Shown: positions 1 to 9,872 of the stretch, in pieces
Layout of the letters: the number at the start of each line of letters is the position of its first letter
How positions within the stretch are numbered: the first letter of the stretch is position 1
NCBI GenBank assembly: GCA_040183005.1
Contig: JAMPIW010000007.1
Coordinates: forward strand, 1,806,188-1,870,187
Source: Gammaproteobacteria bacterium
GTDB taxonomy: Bacteria; Pseudomonadota; Gammaproteobacteria; Ga0077554; Ga007554
Reading direction: 5' to 3'
Length of the DNA: 64,000 nt
Made by a program: the position numbers and the translations under genes
The notes under the pieces: generated by a model
What the model was told of the DNA's origin: nothing
Seen by the model: the letters and a program-made list of their open reading frames with translations, nothing else
The model's database searches: none

Positions 1-1939
1 CAACCACCCGGATGCCCAGGTTGTGCGCCATGGCGATAATCGCCATGGCAATCGCCGCGTCATCATGATCGGCGGGGATGTCGCTCACGAATGAACGATC
101 AATTTTCAGGGTGTTGATCGGCAGGCGCTTGAGGTAGCCCAAGCTGGAATAGCCGGTACCAAAGTCGTCGATACTGATATCTATCCCCATGGCGTCCAAT
201 GCGTTCAGGGTAGTAATGGCGGTTTCAGCATTTTGCATGAGCATGGTCTCTGTCAGCTCCAGCTCCAGATAACACGGCTCCAGCCCCGTTTTCTGCAATA
301 TCTGCGCAACGGTACCAATAAAATTGGATTGCCGAAGCTGGCGCGCCGAGAGATTAACTGCCATGCGCACTGGCGGCAGGCCCTGATTCTGCCACGCCTT
401 GTTCTGCAGGCAGGCGGTGCGCAGCACCCATTCGCCTATCGGGCTGATCATGCCGGTGTCTTCAGCGATGGGAATAAACTGCAGCGGCGAAATCATGCCC
501 AGCTCAGGGTGCCGCCAGCGTATCAGGGCTTCCATGCCGATAATTTCGCCGCTTTCAAGATCCACTTGCGGCTGGTAATGCAGCAGAAATTCGTTCCGCT
601 CCAACGCATGGCGCAGGGCATTCTCCAGCGCCAGCCGCTCGAAGGCTTTGGCATTCATCGCGGCGGCGTAAAATTGATAGGCGCTGCGTCCCTGTTCCTT
701 GGCATGGTACATGGCAGTATCCACGTTTTTGAGCAGCGCCTCCGGTGTATCGCCATCGAGCGGGAAAAGCGCGATGCCAATACTGGCACTCATGAACAAT
801 TCGTACTCGCCAACACGGAAGGAATAGGCAAAACTGTCCAGGATTTTTTGCGCAACACGCGCCGCATCCTCCGCGTGCGCAAGATCCGGCACGATCACCG
901 CAAACTCGTCGCCTGCCAGACGCGAGACCGTATCCACCTCACGCATACAGGCTCTCAGCCTTTTGGCGACCACCTGGATCAACGCGTCGCCGACACCATG
1001 TCCCAGCGTATCATTGATGGTCTTGAAGCGATCCATATCAAGCAATAACACCGCAAGCACTCTGCCGCGCCGTTCAGCCTCAATAATGGCCTGTTCCAGA
1101 CGCTGCTTGAACATCACGCGGTTGGGCAGGCCGGTCAGATCGTCGTGATGGGCGAGGTGATGAATACGTGCCTCGGCGTGTCTACGCTCGGTGATGTCCT
1201 GTATCGCGCCCTCATGGTATAGCACCTGGCCGGTGACACCACTAACCACCCGGCTACTAATCTCGACCCAGATTATATCGCCATTATGGCGGCGCAACTG
1301 CGCCACAAAACCGCTGGTCTTTCCCCCTTGTTGCAGCATTTTGTCCTGCAGCCTCTGAAAACCCTCGGGATGCACACACAAATTGAGCACATTATGTGCG
1401 CGCAAGGCATCCAGGTCCTGGTAGCCAAGCATCTGCAGCAGCGCCGGATTGGCATCCAGTATTTGTCCATCCGGGGTTGTTTGATACAACCCCACGGGCA
1501 CACCATCAAACAGGCCACGATAGCGAAGCTCGGCATCCAGCAAAGCTCGCCGCTGCCGCGCCTGATTCAGGGCGGCATTGACCGCAACAACCAATCGGCC
1601 AATATGATCGGGGGATTTGATGATGTAATCATCAATATCCGCCTTCATCGCCGCTACGGCAACCTCCTCACTGCCCGTGGCGGTAAACATGATGACAGGG
1701 CAATGCGGCCAGCTCATTTTGACGGCACGTAATACGGCCAGGCCGTCCGTCCAACGGATTTGATAGTCCGTGATGACCAGATCAAAACCGCCCTCCGTCA
1801 GCGCCTGATCCAGCCCTGGCGCACCGGTGATTTCACGGACATAAGAATCGGGATATTCGCGACCCAGGACGCGCATTACCAGAGCACGGTCGTCAGGGTT
1901 GTCATCAACAAGTAAAATATGCAAGGGGCAATCAGTCAT
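1..1939 (-). CDS. Receiver-PAS-GGDEF-EAL response regulator (partial, 3' end outside window)
   Basis: Reading the minus strand from the ATG at 1937-1939 gives an uninterrupted frame to the window edge. The N-terminus is a CheY-like receiver (LLVDDNPDD, phospho-acceptor Asp in LVITDYQ, conserved Lys in DDYIIKSP). A PAS domain follows, then a GGDEF domain with signature AGDEF after LTGLPNR, then an EAL domain with GMEALIRW and DDFGTGYSSL. Both cyclic-di-GMP synthase and phosphodiesterase signatures look intact, so the balance of activities cannot be read from sequence. The AGDEF variant is accepted in active cyclases. The gene follows the histidine kinase at 2035-3777 by 95 bases in the same direction, so a two-component pair controlling cyclic-di-GMP is the natural inference. 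The C-terminal part of EAL lies outside the window. Confidence 0.93.
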   Translation of the reverse strand, partial: MTDCPLHILLVDDNPDDRALVMRVLGREYPDSYVREITGAPGLDQALTEGGFDLVITDYQIRWTDGLAVLRAVKMSWPHCPVIMFTATGSEEVAVAAMKADIDDYIIKSPDHIGRLVVAVNAALNQARQRRALLDAELRYRGLFDGVPVGLYQTTPDGQILDANPALLQMLGYQDLDALRAHNVLNLCVHPEGFQRLQDKMLQQGGKTSGFVAQLRRHNGDIIWVEISSRVVSGVTGQVLYHEGAIQDITERRHAEARIHHLAHHDDLTGLPNRVMFKQRLEQAIIEAERRGRVLAVLLLDMDRFKTINDTLGHGVGDALIQVVAKRLRACMREVDTVSRLAGDEFAVIVPDLAHAEDAARVAQKILDSFAYSFRVGEYELFMSASIGIALFPLDGDTPEALLKNVDTAMYHAKEQGRSAYQFYAAAMNAKAFERLALENALRHALERNEFLLHYQPQVDLESGEIIGMEALIRWRHPELGMISPLQFIPIAEDTGMISPIGEWVLRTACLQNKAWQNQGLPPVRMAVNLSARQLRQSNFIGTVAQILQKTGLEPCYLELELTETMLMQNAETAITTLNALDAMGIDISIDDFGTGYSSLGYLKRLPINTLKIDRSFVSDIPADHDDAAIAMAIIAMAHNLGIRVV

Positions 1940-2034
1940 AATACCCATTTTCCCGGCGCGTGTTTTGCCAGGGCAAACCCAGTGATCAGCATCCACTTTT
2001 CTCTCTGACGGCTACGTTATGGAACAACATCTGA

Positions 2035-3777
2035 TTATGATGATGAGGAAGCCCTCCGCAACTCTACCCAAAACCGGCTGCCCTTATCAAGCATTGATTC
2101 CACGCCGGCGCGCCCACCCATGCGTTCTATCCCTTTGTGCACAATCGCAAGGCCAATGCCGGTGCCTGGATAATGCTCAATCCCATGCAACCGTTCAAAA
2201 ACATGGAAGATACGCGCCTGGTTTTCCGGGGCGACGCCAATACCATTGTCTTCCACCCATACGCGCACCCACTCCCCGCGCTCCTCGGCCCATACCTTCA
2301 CTTGCGGCTCAATTTCGGCGGGCACGAACTTGATGGCATTGCCAAGCAGATTCGTCATCACTTGCTGTAGTGTGGCATAGTGCCCGATCACGGGAGGCAA
2401 AGGCGTCACAACGATCACCCGTGCCTGCCGTTCACGGATCTCCGCCTCCAGATGCGTCAACACACCCGTCATCACGCCCCCCAAATCGATGGCTGCGAGC
2501 GGAAACGCAGCGCGGCTGACATGGCTATAGGCGAGCAGATCCTTGATCAACTCATCCATGCGCCGCGCTGCGGCTATAACTCGCCGGGCATAATCCTGAC
2601 CGATGGCGTCGAGCTGCTCCCCGTAATCCTCCAGCAATGCCTGCGAAAAACCCTGCATGGCGCGTAGCGGGGCGCGCAAGTCGTGTGCCACGGAATAGGA
2701 GAAGGCTTCAAGTTCGCTATTGGCGTTGCTTAATTCCGCCGTACGTTCGGCTACTTTCTTTTCCAGATCGTCCTTCGCCTTGCGCAGCGCCTCCTCGGCC
2801 CGCTTGCGCTCGGTAATATCATACGCCGTGCCCAACCCCGCCAGCACCCCCTCAAATTCGATGGTGCCCGCCGTGATGTCCAGCCAGCGCTCTTCGGCGT
2901 TCTTTGTGAGTATTTTGAACTCGTAACGGGCTGAGGCAATTTCAGCCTCGCGGCGCGCCATCGCCTGCTGCTTTGCATACTCCCTGAATTCAGGATGCAC
3001 CACATCCAGGAAATCCATCGCCAGCAATTCCGTCCGTGTGTACCCGCTGATTGCTTCCGCCTGGCGGTTCACATAGAGTAGCGTCCCTCCACGGTAAATG
3101 AAGATCGCCGCCGCCATGCTCTCGGCCAGCGTGCGAAACTTGATTTCGCTCTCGCGCAGCCGCTGCTCGGTCTGTTTACGTGGAGTGATGTCTTGCAGAA
3201 TAACAGTGAAAAGGGTCTGTCCGTTTTGAACCAGTTTGGAGATATTCGCCTCGACGGGAAACTCGCTGCCGTCCCTGCGGCGTCCGAACACCTCCCTCTG
3301 CCCTGCCATGCAACGAGCGATATCAGAAGTGGCAGAAAAATCACGGATATGCTGGCGGTGAACATCGACAATGCGCGGTGGCAACAGCAGGTCCAGCGGC
3401 TGTCCCAGTACATCTGCAGCACGGTAGCCAAAGATATGCTCCGCACCCTGATTGAAAATGACGATGCGCTGCTCTTTGTCTATCGTAATAATGGCGTCAG
3501 CAGCGATACTCATCACATCCGCAAGATGCGCCTCGCTGACACGGCGCGCGGCATCTGCCTGCATGATCTGGCGTTGTTCGTGGCGTATCAGGAAATACAG
3601 CGACAGCGCGGTGACAAGAATGAACCCCCAACCCTTGAGAGTCTGCAATTGCGTCAGATGCTGGGCGTCGACAACATAACTGCCCAGCAGCCTGTCGGAA
3701 AGAAAGATCCACAACCCCGCAATGGCGGCATAAACCACACTAATGCGCAACGCCATCCGTGATGCGCCCCTGCTCAC
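2035..3777 (-). CDS. Membrane sensor histidine kinase with two PAS domains
   Basis: A 580-residue kinase. Two N-terminal membrane helices (about residues 8-33 and 44-63) flank a short periplasmic loop. Two PAS domains follow (about 83-200 and 207-325), then a coiled-coil linker, a HisKA domain with the phospho-acceptor His in SVAHDLRAPL (about 365), and a HATPase domain with N box (TNLLGNAIKF) and G boxes (EDNGIGVAPE, GTGIGLAIV). The kinase type resembles Cph1-like and other PAS kinases. The stimulus is unknown. The start is taken as GTG at 3777; an ATG at 3753 is an alternative and would still keep the first helix. The GTG overlaps the stop of a 19-codon reading frame that has a much better ribosome site. 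Downstream, in the same direction, is the receiver-GGDEF-EAL gene. Confidence 0.93.
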   Translation of the reverse strand: MSRGASRMALRISVVYAAIAGLWIFLSDRLLGSYVVDAQHLTQLQTLKGWGFILVTALSLYFLIRHEQRQIMQADAARRVSEAHLADVMSIAADAIITIDKEQRIVIFNQGAEHIFGYRAADVLGQPLDLLLPPRIVDVHRQHIRDFSATSDIARCMAGQREVFGRRRDGSEFPVEANISKLVQNGQTLFTVILQDITPRKQTEQRLRESEIKFRTLAESMAAAIFIYRGGTLLYVNRQAEAISGYTRTELLAMDFLDVVHPEFREYAKQQAMARREAEIASARYEFKILTKNAEERWLDITAGTIEFEGVLAGLGTAYDITERKRAEEALRKAKDDLEKKVAERTAELSNANSELEAFSYSVAHDLRAPLRAMQGFSQALLEDYGEQLDAIGQDYARRVIAAARRMDELIKDLLAYSHVSRAAFPLAAIDLGGVMTGVLTHLEAEIRERQARVIVVTPLPPVIGHYATLQQVMTNLLGNAIKFVPAEIEPQVKVWAEERGEWVRVWVEDNGIGVAPENQARIFHVFERLHGIEHYPGTGIGLAIVHKGIERMGGRAGVESMLDKGSRFWVELRRASSSS

Positions 3778-3833
3778 GAGCCTAGCCCATCCAGACTCAT
3801 CAAACCACCATGCTTTAGATCGTTGGCAGACAT
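3774..3833 (-). CDS. Possible 19-residue upstream peptide coupled to the histidine kinase
   Basis: The minus strand carries ATG at 3831-3833 preceded by a strong Shine-Dalgarno (GGAGGG, 4 bases upstream) and runs MSANDLKHGG..GLGS to a TGA at 3774-3776. That TGA overlaps the GTG start of the kinase. The kinase GTG itself has only a weak ribosome site, so translational coupling is plausible. The other reading is that a one-base frameshift separates a longer kinase N-terminus from its true start. No homology is claimed. Confidence 0.35.
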   Translation of the reverse strand: MSANDLKHGGLMSLDGLGS

Positions 3834-3891
3834 AACACCCTCCCTGGATTTATGGCCTACTCGGATGAAACAACTCAAAAAATCAAATATA

Positions 3892-3918
3892 GGAACCTCT
3901 GAATTTATTAGAGGTTCC
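3892..3918 (-). terminator. 9-bp perfect hairpin between prfA and the kinase
   Basis: GGAACCTCT and AGAGGTTCC enclose a 9-base AT-rich loop. On the minus strand it is followed by a T-rich stretch (TATATTTGATTTTTT), so it could serve as a second terminator behind prfA. It lies about 60 bases upstream of the short peptide frame that precedes the kinase. Confidence 0.4.
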
Positions 3919-3957
3919 GTGCGGCGCATGGATGCACCGCCATTTTTTGGTTTTCGT

Positions 3958-3989
3958 CTCTGAAAAATCCACGGATGGATTTTTCAGAG
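3958..3989 (-). terminator. 14-bp perfect hairpin just after prfA
   Basis: CTCTGAAAAATCCA and its exact complement enclose a four-base loop (CGGA). The hairpin starts 11 bases after the prfA stop. It lacks a clear U-tract on the minus strand, so it may act as a 3'-end stabiliser or as part of a two-hairpin terminator with the one at 3892-3918. Confidence 0.5.
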
Positions 3990-4000
3990 TTTCCTATATT

Positions 4001-5083
4001 TTACTCCCCCATCGCCGCCAACAGATCCGCCTGGTATTCGCTGCTCAAGGGATTGAGCACCGGATCGAGATCACCTTCCACGATGTCGGCGAGTTTGTAC
4101 AGGGTGAGGTTGATGCGGTGATCGGTGAGACGGCCCTGGGGGAAGTTGTAGGTGCGGATGCGTTCCGAGCGGTCGCCGGAGCCGACCAACAGGCGGCGGG
4201 TTTGAGCCTGTTCGGCAAGCTGTTTTTCACGTTGCGTGCTCAATAGCTTAGCTTGCAGCAGCGACATGGCGCGGGCGCGGTTTTTGTGCTGGGAGCGTTC
4301 TTCCTGGCATTCGATGACGATGCCGCTGGGCAAGTGTGTGATGCGAATCGCGGAATCGGTTTTGTTGACGTGCTGGCCACCCGCACCGGAGGAACGGAAG
4401 GTGTCGACCTTGAGATCCGCAGGGTTGATTGCCACCTCGTCGATCTCGGCGACCTCGGGCATTACCGCCACGGTGCAGGCGGAAGTGTGGATGCGTCCTT
4501 GTGACTCTGTCGCAGGTACACGTTGCACGCGATGCGCGCCAGACTCAAACTTGAGACGCGAATAGGCGCCGTGACCGATGACACGCGCGATAACCTCCTT
4601 GTATCCGCCGTGCTCACCCGGGCTTTCGCTGAGGATTTCCACCTGCCAGCGCTGTTTTTCGGCGTAGCGCAGATACATGCGGAACAGATCGCCGGCGAAG
4701 ATGGAGGCCTCATCGCCGCCAGTCCCGGCACGAATCTCAAGGAAGATGTTACTGGCGTCATGAGGGTCCTTGGGCAGCAGGAGTCTTTGCAGCTCCAGCT
4801 CTATCGCCTCCTGCCGGGCGCGCGCATCCTTGACTTCATCCTCAGCCATCTGCTGCACATCAGGGTCCTTATCTCGAAGCATTCCCTGAGCGGCGGCAAT
4901 GTCATCGAGCGCGACGTTGTAGCGGTCAAAACACGCTACCACCGGATTAATTTCAGCATACTCCATGGAAAGCGCACGAAACCGATCCTGGTTTTTGATA
5001 GTGCCGGAATCCGCGAGCAGGGCGCTGAGCTCCTGCAAGCGTTCGGAAAGACCTTCAAGCTTGCTGCGTATGGAAGGTTTCAC
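4001..5083 (-). CDS. prfA: Peptide chain release factor 1
   Basis: A 360-residue class I release factor, the usual RF1 length. It recognises UAA/UAG in the ribosomal A site and triggers peptidyl-tRNA hydrolysis. The RF1-type codon-recognition motif PAT is present in [13 protein letters not shown], and the catalytic loop [15 protein letters not shown] carries the GGQ whose Gln is methylated by PrmC. The N-terminal helical domain and the final LxxAMGE tail are intact. The ATG at 5083 lies 6 bases after the hemA stop, giving the classical hemA-prfA operon of gammaproteobacteria. prmC, often third in this operon, does not follow here: two strong hairpins and then the kinase gene come next. Confidence 0.98.
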   Translation of the reverse strand: MKPSIRSKLEGLSERLQELSALLADSGTIKNQDRFRALSMEYAEINPVVACFDRYNVALDDIAAAQGMLRDKDPDVQQMAEDEVKDARARQEAIELELQRLLLPKDPHDASNIFLEIRAGTGGDEASIFAGDLFRMYLRYAEKQRWQVEILSESPGEHGGYKEVIARVIGHGAYSRLKFESGAHRVQRVPATESQGRIHTSACTVAVMPEVAEIDEVAINPADLKVDTFRSSGAGGQHVNKTDSAIRITHLPSGIVIECQEERSQHKNRARAMSLLQAKLLSTQREKQLAEQAQTRRLLVGSGDRSERIRTYNFPQGRLTDHRINLTLYKLADIVEGDLDPVLNPLSSEYQADLLAAMGE

Positions 5084-5089
5084 GGGGTA

Positions 5090-6352
5090 TCAGGTGTCCA
5101 GGTTTTTTAGATCAAACAATTCGCGCGCCGCATCAAGTAACCCGGTGCGGCCTTCGAAACCGGCCTGTTTCATTTGGGTGCTGGGGGTGTGGACGAGTTT
5201 ATTGGTAAGGCCGCGCGCCAGCAGTTGTAGCGCCTCTTCGGGTGACCCCCCACGCGCCAGCAGGCGGCGCGCCTTTTCAATCTCGTCATCACGGATGCGT
5301 TCGGCCTGCTCGCGATAGGCGCGGATAGTGGAAACGGCCTCCAGCGATTTCAGCCAACCCATGAAGTGCGTCACCTGAACATCAATGATCTCTTCGGCCT
5401 GTTTGGCGGCCTCCTGGCGTGATTTAAGGCCCTCCTGGATGATCTCCTGCAAATCATCGACCGTATACAGATAAACATCGCGCAGATCGCCCGCTTCGGG
5501 TTCGATGTCACGCGGCACGGCTATGTCGACCATCAGCATCGGGCGGTGCTTGCGCACTTTGATGGCCCGCTCCACGGCGCCCTTGCCCAGGATTGGCAAG
5601 GGGCTGGCGGTGGATGAGATGACAATATCAGCCTCTGCCAAATGCGTGGGTATCTCCCCAAGCTCAATGGCATAACCATTGAATTCGCTGGCCAGCGCGT
5701 GCGCTTTTTCCAGTGTGCGATTGGCGATGATAATACGGCCAACGCCATTTTCATGAAGGTGACGCGCCGCCAGCTCGACAGTCTCGCCCGCTCCGATCAG
5801 CATCACGGTCTGCTTGGAGAGGTCACCGAAAATTTGTTTCGCCAGGCTGACCGCAGCAAACGCCACCGATACCGGACTGGAGCCGATGGCAGTGTCGGTA
5901 CGCACCTGTTTTGCAACAGAAAAGGTATGTTGGAACAGCCTGCCAAGCGTGGTACCGACGGTACCGGCCTGCATGGCGGCTGCATAGGCGGTTTTGATTT
6001 GACCGAGAATCTGCGGTTCGCCAAGGATCAGAGAATCCAGACCGCTGGCGACACGCAGGATATGGCGCACTGCGTCCTGCTCCGGGTAAAGATACACATA
6101 AGGGGCGACTTCATCCCTTCTGAGATGGTGATAATGCCCCAGCCAGTCAATGATTTCATCCTCATTGGCCTGGTTGGCGCAGCACAGCAGCTCGGTGCGA
6201 TTGCAGGTAGAAAGGATCGCCGCCTCATTGGCACGGCAACCCGTCGTGAGTTCACGCAACGCCTCGGGCAGGCGCTCGGGCGCGAACGCCACTTTCTCCC
6301 GTATATTCACGGGCGCTGTCTTATGATTGATACCGACGGCCAAAAGGCGCAT
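5090..6352 (-). CDS. hemA: Glutamyl-tRNA reductase
   Basis: A 420-residue enzyme of the C5 pathway that reduces glutamyl-tRNA(Glu) with NADPH to glutamate-1-semialdehyde, the first committed step of tetrapyrrole synthesis. The active-site Cys is residue 50 in [10 protein letters not shown]. The NADPH-binding domain shows [14 protein letters not shown] and the dimerisation helix is C-terminal. The N-terminus [15 protein letters not shown] matches the family start, supporting ATG at 6352. It heads the hemA-prfA operon and is divergent from the TPR lipoprotein gene at 6527, so the 174-base gap must hold promoters for both. Tetrapyrrole supply suits the many cytochrome genes in this window. Confidence 0.98.
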   Translation of the reverse strand: MRLLAVGINHKTAPVNIREKVAFAPERLPEALRELTTGCRANEAAILSTCNRTELLCCANQANEDEIIDWLGHYHHLRRDEVAPYVYLYPEQDAVRHILRVASGLDSLILGEPQILGQIKTAYAAAMQAGTVGTTLGRLFQHTFSVAKQVRTDTAIGSSPVSVAFAAVSLAKQIFGDLSKQTVMLIGAGETVELAARHLHENGVGRIIIANRTLEKAHALASEFNGYAIELGEIPTHLAEADIVISSTASPLPILGKGAVERAIKVRKHRPMLMVDIAVPRDIEPEAGDLRDVYLYTVDDLQEIIQEGLKSRQEAAKQAEEIIDVQVTHFMGWLKSLEAVSTIRAYREQAERIRDDEIEKARRLLARGGSPEEALQLLARGLTNKLVHTPSTQMKQAGFEGRTGLLDAARELFDLKNLDT

Positions 6353-6526
6353 TGAACTTATCCGCCCCTAAGAAAACAAACACCTTGCGGCTGATAAAAG
6401 CACAGTCTGATTAAGCTCATGCAAACGTCTAATATATCAGGCTATCCTTTGCATGGGAAAGGGGGTGCAGACTTGTGGACCGTAATATGTGACACTTGTA
6501 CCCATGATTGGTTGCGGAGTAGCTAA

Positions 6527-8257
6527 ATGAAAATCTTGTCTTTATTTGTGGCTGTACTGGGAATATCCACCCTCGCGACAGGTTGCGCGACAGCCCGTCC
6601 GGGCAGTGCCGCAGCAGCGGCACCGGGCGATACACCATCGACAAAAGCCGCCAAACCGCAGCCAAAAACCCTACCCGCGCCGCCTGAAGCGATCTATCAG
6701 GCGCTGGTAGCTGAAATGGCCGCGCAACGCGGCCAATACGATATCGCCGCGGAATACTATCAACTCCTGGCGCGCACCACCCGCGACCCAAGAATCGCCG
6801 AACGCGCCACACGTATCGCAGTTTTTACCCGTAATGACAAAAAGGCACTTGAGTCCGCCAAAGTATGGCTGGAGCAGGATCCTGGCAGCCTGGATGCGCG
6901 ACTGCTGATCGCCGCAGTGCTCATCAAACAGGGACAGATTGACGCTGCCGCAGAGCACCTGGAGACTGTGCTGGCCGAGCAGGCCACCACCGCAGATCAC
7001 GGCTTTGGCACGGTCGTCACGCTGCTTGCCAGCCTCCCGGACAACAAGGCAGCGCTTGCAACCATGGAGAAGCTCGCCAGCAAGCATAAGGATGACCCAT
7101 TTGCCCAGCTTAACTACAGCCAGATCGCGTTGCGGGCTAACGCGCTGGACAAAGCCCGTAGCGCCGTGGAGACAGCCCTGCGCCTCAAGCCGGAATGGCC
7201 CAACGCCATGATTCTGCAGGCGCGCATCCTGCAATTGAGCGGCGATACCGCCGGGTCTCTAACTATCCTGGATGCCCTCATCAAGCAGCAACCCAATGAC
7301 ATACCCTTGCGCTTGGTTTATGCCCGCACCCTGATAAGCGCCAACCGTCACGCGGATGCGCTCACCCAATTTGAGGCGCTGCAAAAACAGTCGCCGGACA
7401 ATCCCGATGTACTGCTGGGCGCCGCCCTGCTCTCTATCGACCTCAAACATCTGGACAAGGCGGAAGGCTATCTGACCCAGCTGAACAAACAGCCGAAACG
7501 CAGTGGCGAGGCCAGCTTTTATCTTGGCGTGGTCGCGGAAGAGAAAAAAGACTATGACACGGCAAGGCAATGGTACGCCGTTGTGCCGCCGGGGGAAAAT
7601 TATCTGTCCGCACAGATCCGCATCGCCGACCTGATGGCGCGGCAGGGGGACATTGAAGGCGCGCGCGGCCATTTGCGTGGCCTGGGCTTTGCCGATCCCA
7701 GCCAAAAGCTGCGCATTTACCTGGCGGAGGGCAGCATCCTATACCAGGCAGAACAATACGGCCTCGCCATGGAGCTCTATGACGCGGCGCTGACAGAAAT
7801 ACCGGACAATTCCGAGCTGCTCTATAGCCGCGCACTGACGGCAGAAAAGCTCGACAGGCTGGATATTCTAGAGCGCGACCTGACCAGCATCATCAAACGC
7901 GAACCGGATAATGCACCAGTGCTCAACACCTTGGGCTACACGCTGGCCGACCGCACCAACCGTTACCAGGAGGCGCTGGGCTACATCAAACGCGCCCTGG
8001 AGCTGCGCCCCCAGGATTTTGCCATCATGGACAGCATGGGGTGGGTGCAGCATAAGCTGGGCAATAACGAAGAAGCCATCAAATACCTGCGCAAATCCTT
8101 CGAGCAGGGCCAAGATCCAGAGGTTGCAGCGCATCTGGGCGAGGTATTGTGGGTGACAGGCGATCAGGAGGGCGCAAAGGAAGTGTGGCAGCGCGCCGCC
8201 AAAACAGCACCTGATCACAAAGCATTGCTCGAAACAATGCGACGTTTTGGGCAGTGA
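6527..8257 (+). CDS. TPR-repeat lipoprotein upstream of lolB
   Basis: A 576-residue protein with a lipoprotein signal peptide (lipobox LATGC, lipidated Cys 20) followed by a low-complexity Ala/Pro linker and a long series of tetratricopeptide repeats, e.g. AAEYYQLLARTTRDP and EALGYIKRALELRPQDF near the C-terminus. A TPR protein directly before lolB and ispE is a recurring arrangement in gammaproteobacteria. Its exact role is not established, but outer-membrane localisation and protein scaffolding are reasonable inferences. Start ATG 6527 has GGAG 8 bases upstream. The stop overlaps the GTG start of lolB (GTGA), indicating translational coupling. Confidence 0.92.
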   Translation: MKILSLFVAVLGISTLATGCATARPGSAAAAAPGDTPSTKAAKPQPKTLPAPPEAIYQALVAEMAAQRGQYDIAAEYYQLLARTTRDPRIAERATRIAVFTRNDKKALESAKVWLEQDPGSLDARLLIAAVLIKQGQIDAAAEHLETVLAEQATTADHGFGTVVTLLASLPDNKAALATMEKLASKHKDDPFAQLNYSQIALRANALDKARSAVETALRLKPEWPNAMILQARILQLSGDTAGSLTILDALIKQQPNDIPLRLVYARTLISANRHADALTQFEALQKQSPDNPDVLLGAALLSIDLKHLDKAEGYLTQLNKQPKRSGEASFYLGVVAEEKKDYDTARQWYAVVPPGENYLSAQIRIADLMARQGDIEGARGHLRGLGFADPSQKLRIYLAEGSILYQAEQYGLAMELYDAALTEIPDNSELLYSRALTAEKLDRLDILERDLTSIIKREPDNAPVLNTLGYTLADRTNRYQEALGYIKRALELRPQDFAIMDSMGWVQHKLGNNEEAIKYLRKSFEQGQDPEVAAHLGEVLWVTGDQEGAKEVWQRAAKTAPDHKALLETMRRFGQ

Positions 8258-8874
8258 AATCAACCGCGGTGGTGCATTGGCTGTCAATGTGCGGCCTTGT
8301 GGTTACGCTGGCGGCCTGCGCCACCGCCCCGTCCCGCCTCCCCGTCACTGCGCCAGCGGACCTTGCCGCGCTTGAACAGGCCCGGCAGCAGACGCTTGCA
8401 GCGTTGCATGACTGGACGCTCACAGGCCGCATCGCCGTGCATAACGAGAACGAAAACTGGAGCGCGACCCTGCATTGGACGCAGCAGGCAGAAGCCTATA
8501 CCCTCAACCTGATAGGCCCACTGGGACAAGGAGCGGTACAAATTACAGGGGATCAGAGCGGCGTGTTAATGCGGCTCGCCGACGGCCAGTCCTTTACAGC
8601 GGACAACGCGGAAACCCTGTTGCGCGAACACGCCGGCTGGAACGTGCCGGTAACGGGATTACGTTACTGGGTGCGGGGCCTGCCCGATCCGCGCACCACC
8701 GCGAAAAAAGGCCTGGATGAGGCAGGCCGCCCGTTATTTTTCGAACAATCCGGCTGGCGCATTGAGTATTCGCGCTATGCCCGGGTCAATGGCGTTGATC
8801 TGCCGCACAAATTGATGCTCAATAATCCCCATCTGCAAATGCGCCTGGTGATCGACCGCTGGGATCTGGTTTGA
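8254..8874 (+). CDS. lolB: Outer-membrane lipoprotein insertion protein LolB
   Basis: A 206-residue lipoprotein that receives lipoproteins from the periplasmic carrier LolA and inserts them into the outer membrane. It begins with GTG overlapping the upstream TPR stop and has a signal peptide with lipobox LAAC (Cys 22). The core DWTLTGRIAVHNENENWSA and the C-terminal MRLVIDRWDLV are family-typical, as is the position immediately before ispE. Length agrees with characterised LolB. Its stop TGA shares a base with the ispE ATG (TGATG). Confidence 0.96.
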   Translation: MKSTAVVHWLSMCGLVVTLAACATAPSRLPVTAPADLAALEQARQQTLAALHDWTLTGRIAVHNENENWSATLHWTQQAEAYTLNLIGPLGQGAVQITGDQSGVLMRLADGQSFTADNAETLLREHAGWNVPVTGLRYWVRGLPDPRTTAKKGLDEAGRPLFFEQSGWRIEYSRYARVNGVDLPHKLMLNNPHLQMRLVIDRWDLV

Positions 8875-9752
8875 TGGCAACGGCATGGCCCGCGCCGGGC
8901 AAGCTCAACCTGTTCCTGCATATCACCGGCCGTCGCGCTGACGGCTATCACCTGCTGCAGACGGTATTCCAATTTATTGATCGCTGTGACTGGCTGTATT
9001 TCGATGTCCGCGACGATGGCGTGATCCGGCGCACCACCGATGTGCCCGGCGTACCCCCAGAGCACGATCTAACAGTGCGCGCCGCACACTTGTTACAGGA
9101 AGTATCAGGTCTGGCGCTGGGCGGCGGCTCCCGGCATCCTGCCTCCCGCCGCACTGGCGCATCCCTGCGCGGCGCTGATATCCGCATCGAAAAACATTTA
9201 CCAATGGGCGGCGGGCTGGGCGGAGGCAGCTCCGACGCCGCCACTACCCTCGTAGCCTTAAACAAGCTGTGGGCGCTGAATTTGCCGGTTGAACGGCTTG
9301 CAGCGCTGGGCCTGCAGCTCGGCGCGGACGTGCCGGTATTTGTACTTGGCCATGCCGCCTGGGCCGAAGGTGTAGGTGAACAGTTGACGCCGGTGGATCT
9401 GAAAGAGCCTTGGTATCTGGTGGTTGCGCCCCCTTGTAACGTCTCAACCGCAAAGATATTTTCCGCTCCGGAATTGACACGGAACCTCCCAGCCATCAAA
9501 ATAAGCGGCTTTCTCGCAGGCGAAGGCATAAACGTCTGTGAACCCGTGGTATGCGAACACCATCCGCAAGTCGCCGAGGCATTACACTGGCTGTCGCAGT
9601 TCGGGCAGGCCAGAATGACTGGCACCGGGGCATGCGTATTTGTATCTTTTAAAGATGAAGACGCCGCCCGCCGGGCGCTGGAGCGCCTGCCGCCAGCCTG
9701 GCAGGGTTTTGTTGCGAAAGGGATGAATCAATCCCCGTTGTTTACTGTTTAA
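8874..9752 (+). CDS. ispE: 4-diphosphocytidyl-2-C-methyl-D-erythritol kinase
   Basis: A 292-residue GHMP kinase of the MEP isoprenoid pathway that phosphorylates the 2-hydroxyl of CDP-methylerythritol. The N-terminal substrate motif APGKLNLFLHITGRRADGYH and the ATP-binding loop PMGGGLGGGSSDAATT are present. C-terminal MTGTGACVFVSF matches the third GHMP motif. ATG 8874 overlaps the lolB stop; a TTG three bases earlier is unnecessary. A slightly longer loop around residues 80-105 (GGGSRHPASRRTG) is a small lineage feature. tRNA-Gln follows within 15 bases, then prs, the standard order for the class. Confidence 0.97.
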   Translation: MATAWPAPGKLNLFLHITGRRADGYHLLQTVFQFIDRCDWLYFDVRDDGVIRRTTDVPGVPPEHDLTVRAAHLLQEVSGLALGGGSRHPASRRTGASLRGADIRIEKHLPMGGGLGGGSSDAATTLVALNKLWALNLPVERLAALGLQLGADVPVFVLGHAAWAEGVGEQLTPVDLKEPWYLVVAPPCNVSTAKIFSAPELTRNLPAIKISGFLAGEGINVCEPVVCEHHPQVAEALHWLSQFGQARMTGTGACVFVSFKDEDAARRALERLPPAWQGFVAKGMNQSPLFTV

Positions 9753-9766
9753 GTAGAACTAATTAT

Positions 9767-9841
9767 TGGGGTGTCGCCAAGCGGTAAGGCACCGGGTTTT
9801 GATCCCGGCATTCCCAGGTTCGAATCCTGGCACCCCAGCCA
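9767..9841 (+). tRNA. tRNA-Gln (UUG)
   Basis: A 75-base cloverleaf with encoded CCA. The acceptor TGGGGTG pairs with CACCCCA, the anticodon stem CCGGG/CCCGG holds loop TTTTGAT with anticodon TTG, and the T-arm is CCAGG-TTCGAAT-CCTGG. It lies between ispE and prs, a position common in gammaproteobacteria, and is probably processed from their common transcript. Confidence 0.97.
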
Positions 9842-9872
9842 TACATGCTTTAATGTTGCGAGAGGGCCTACT

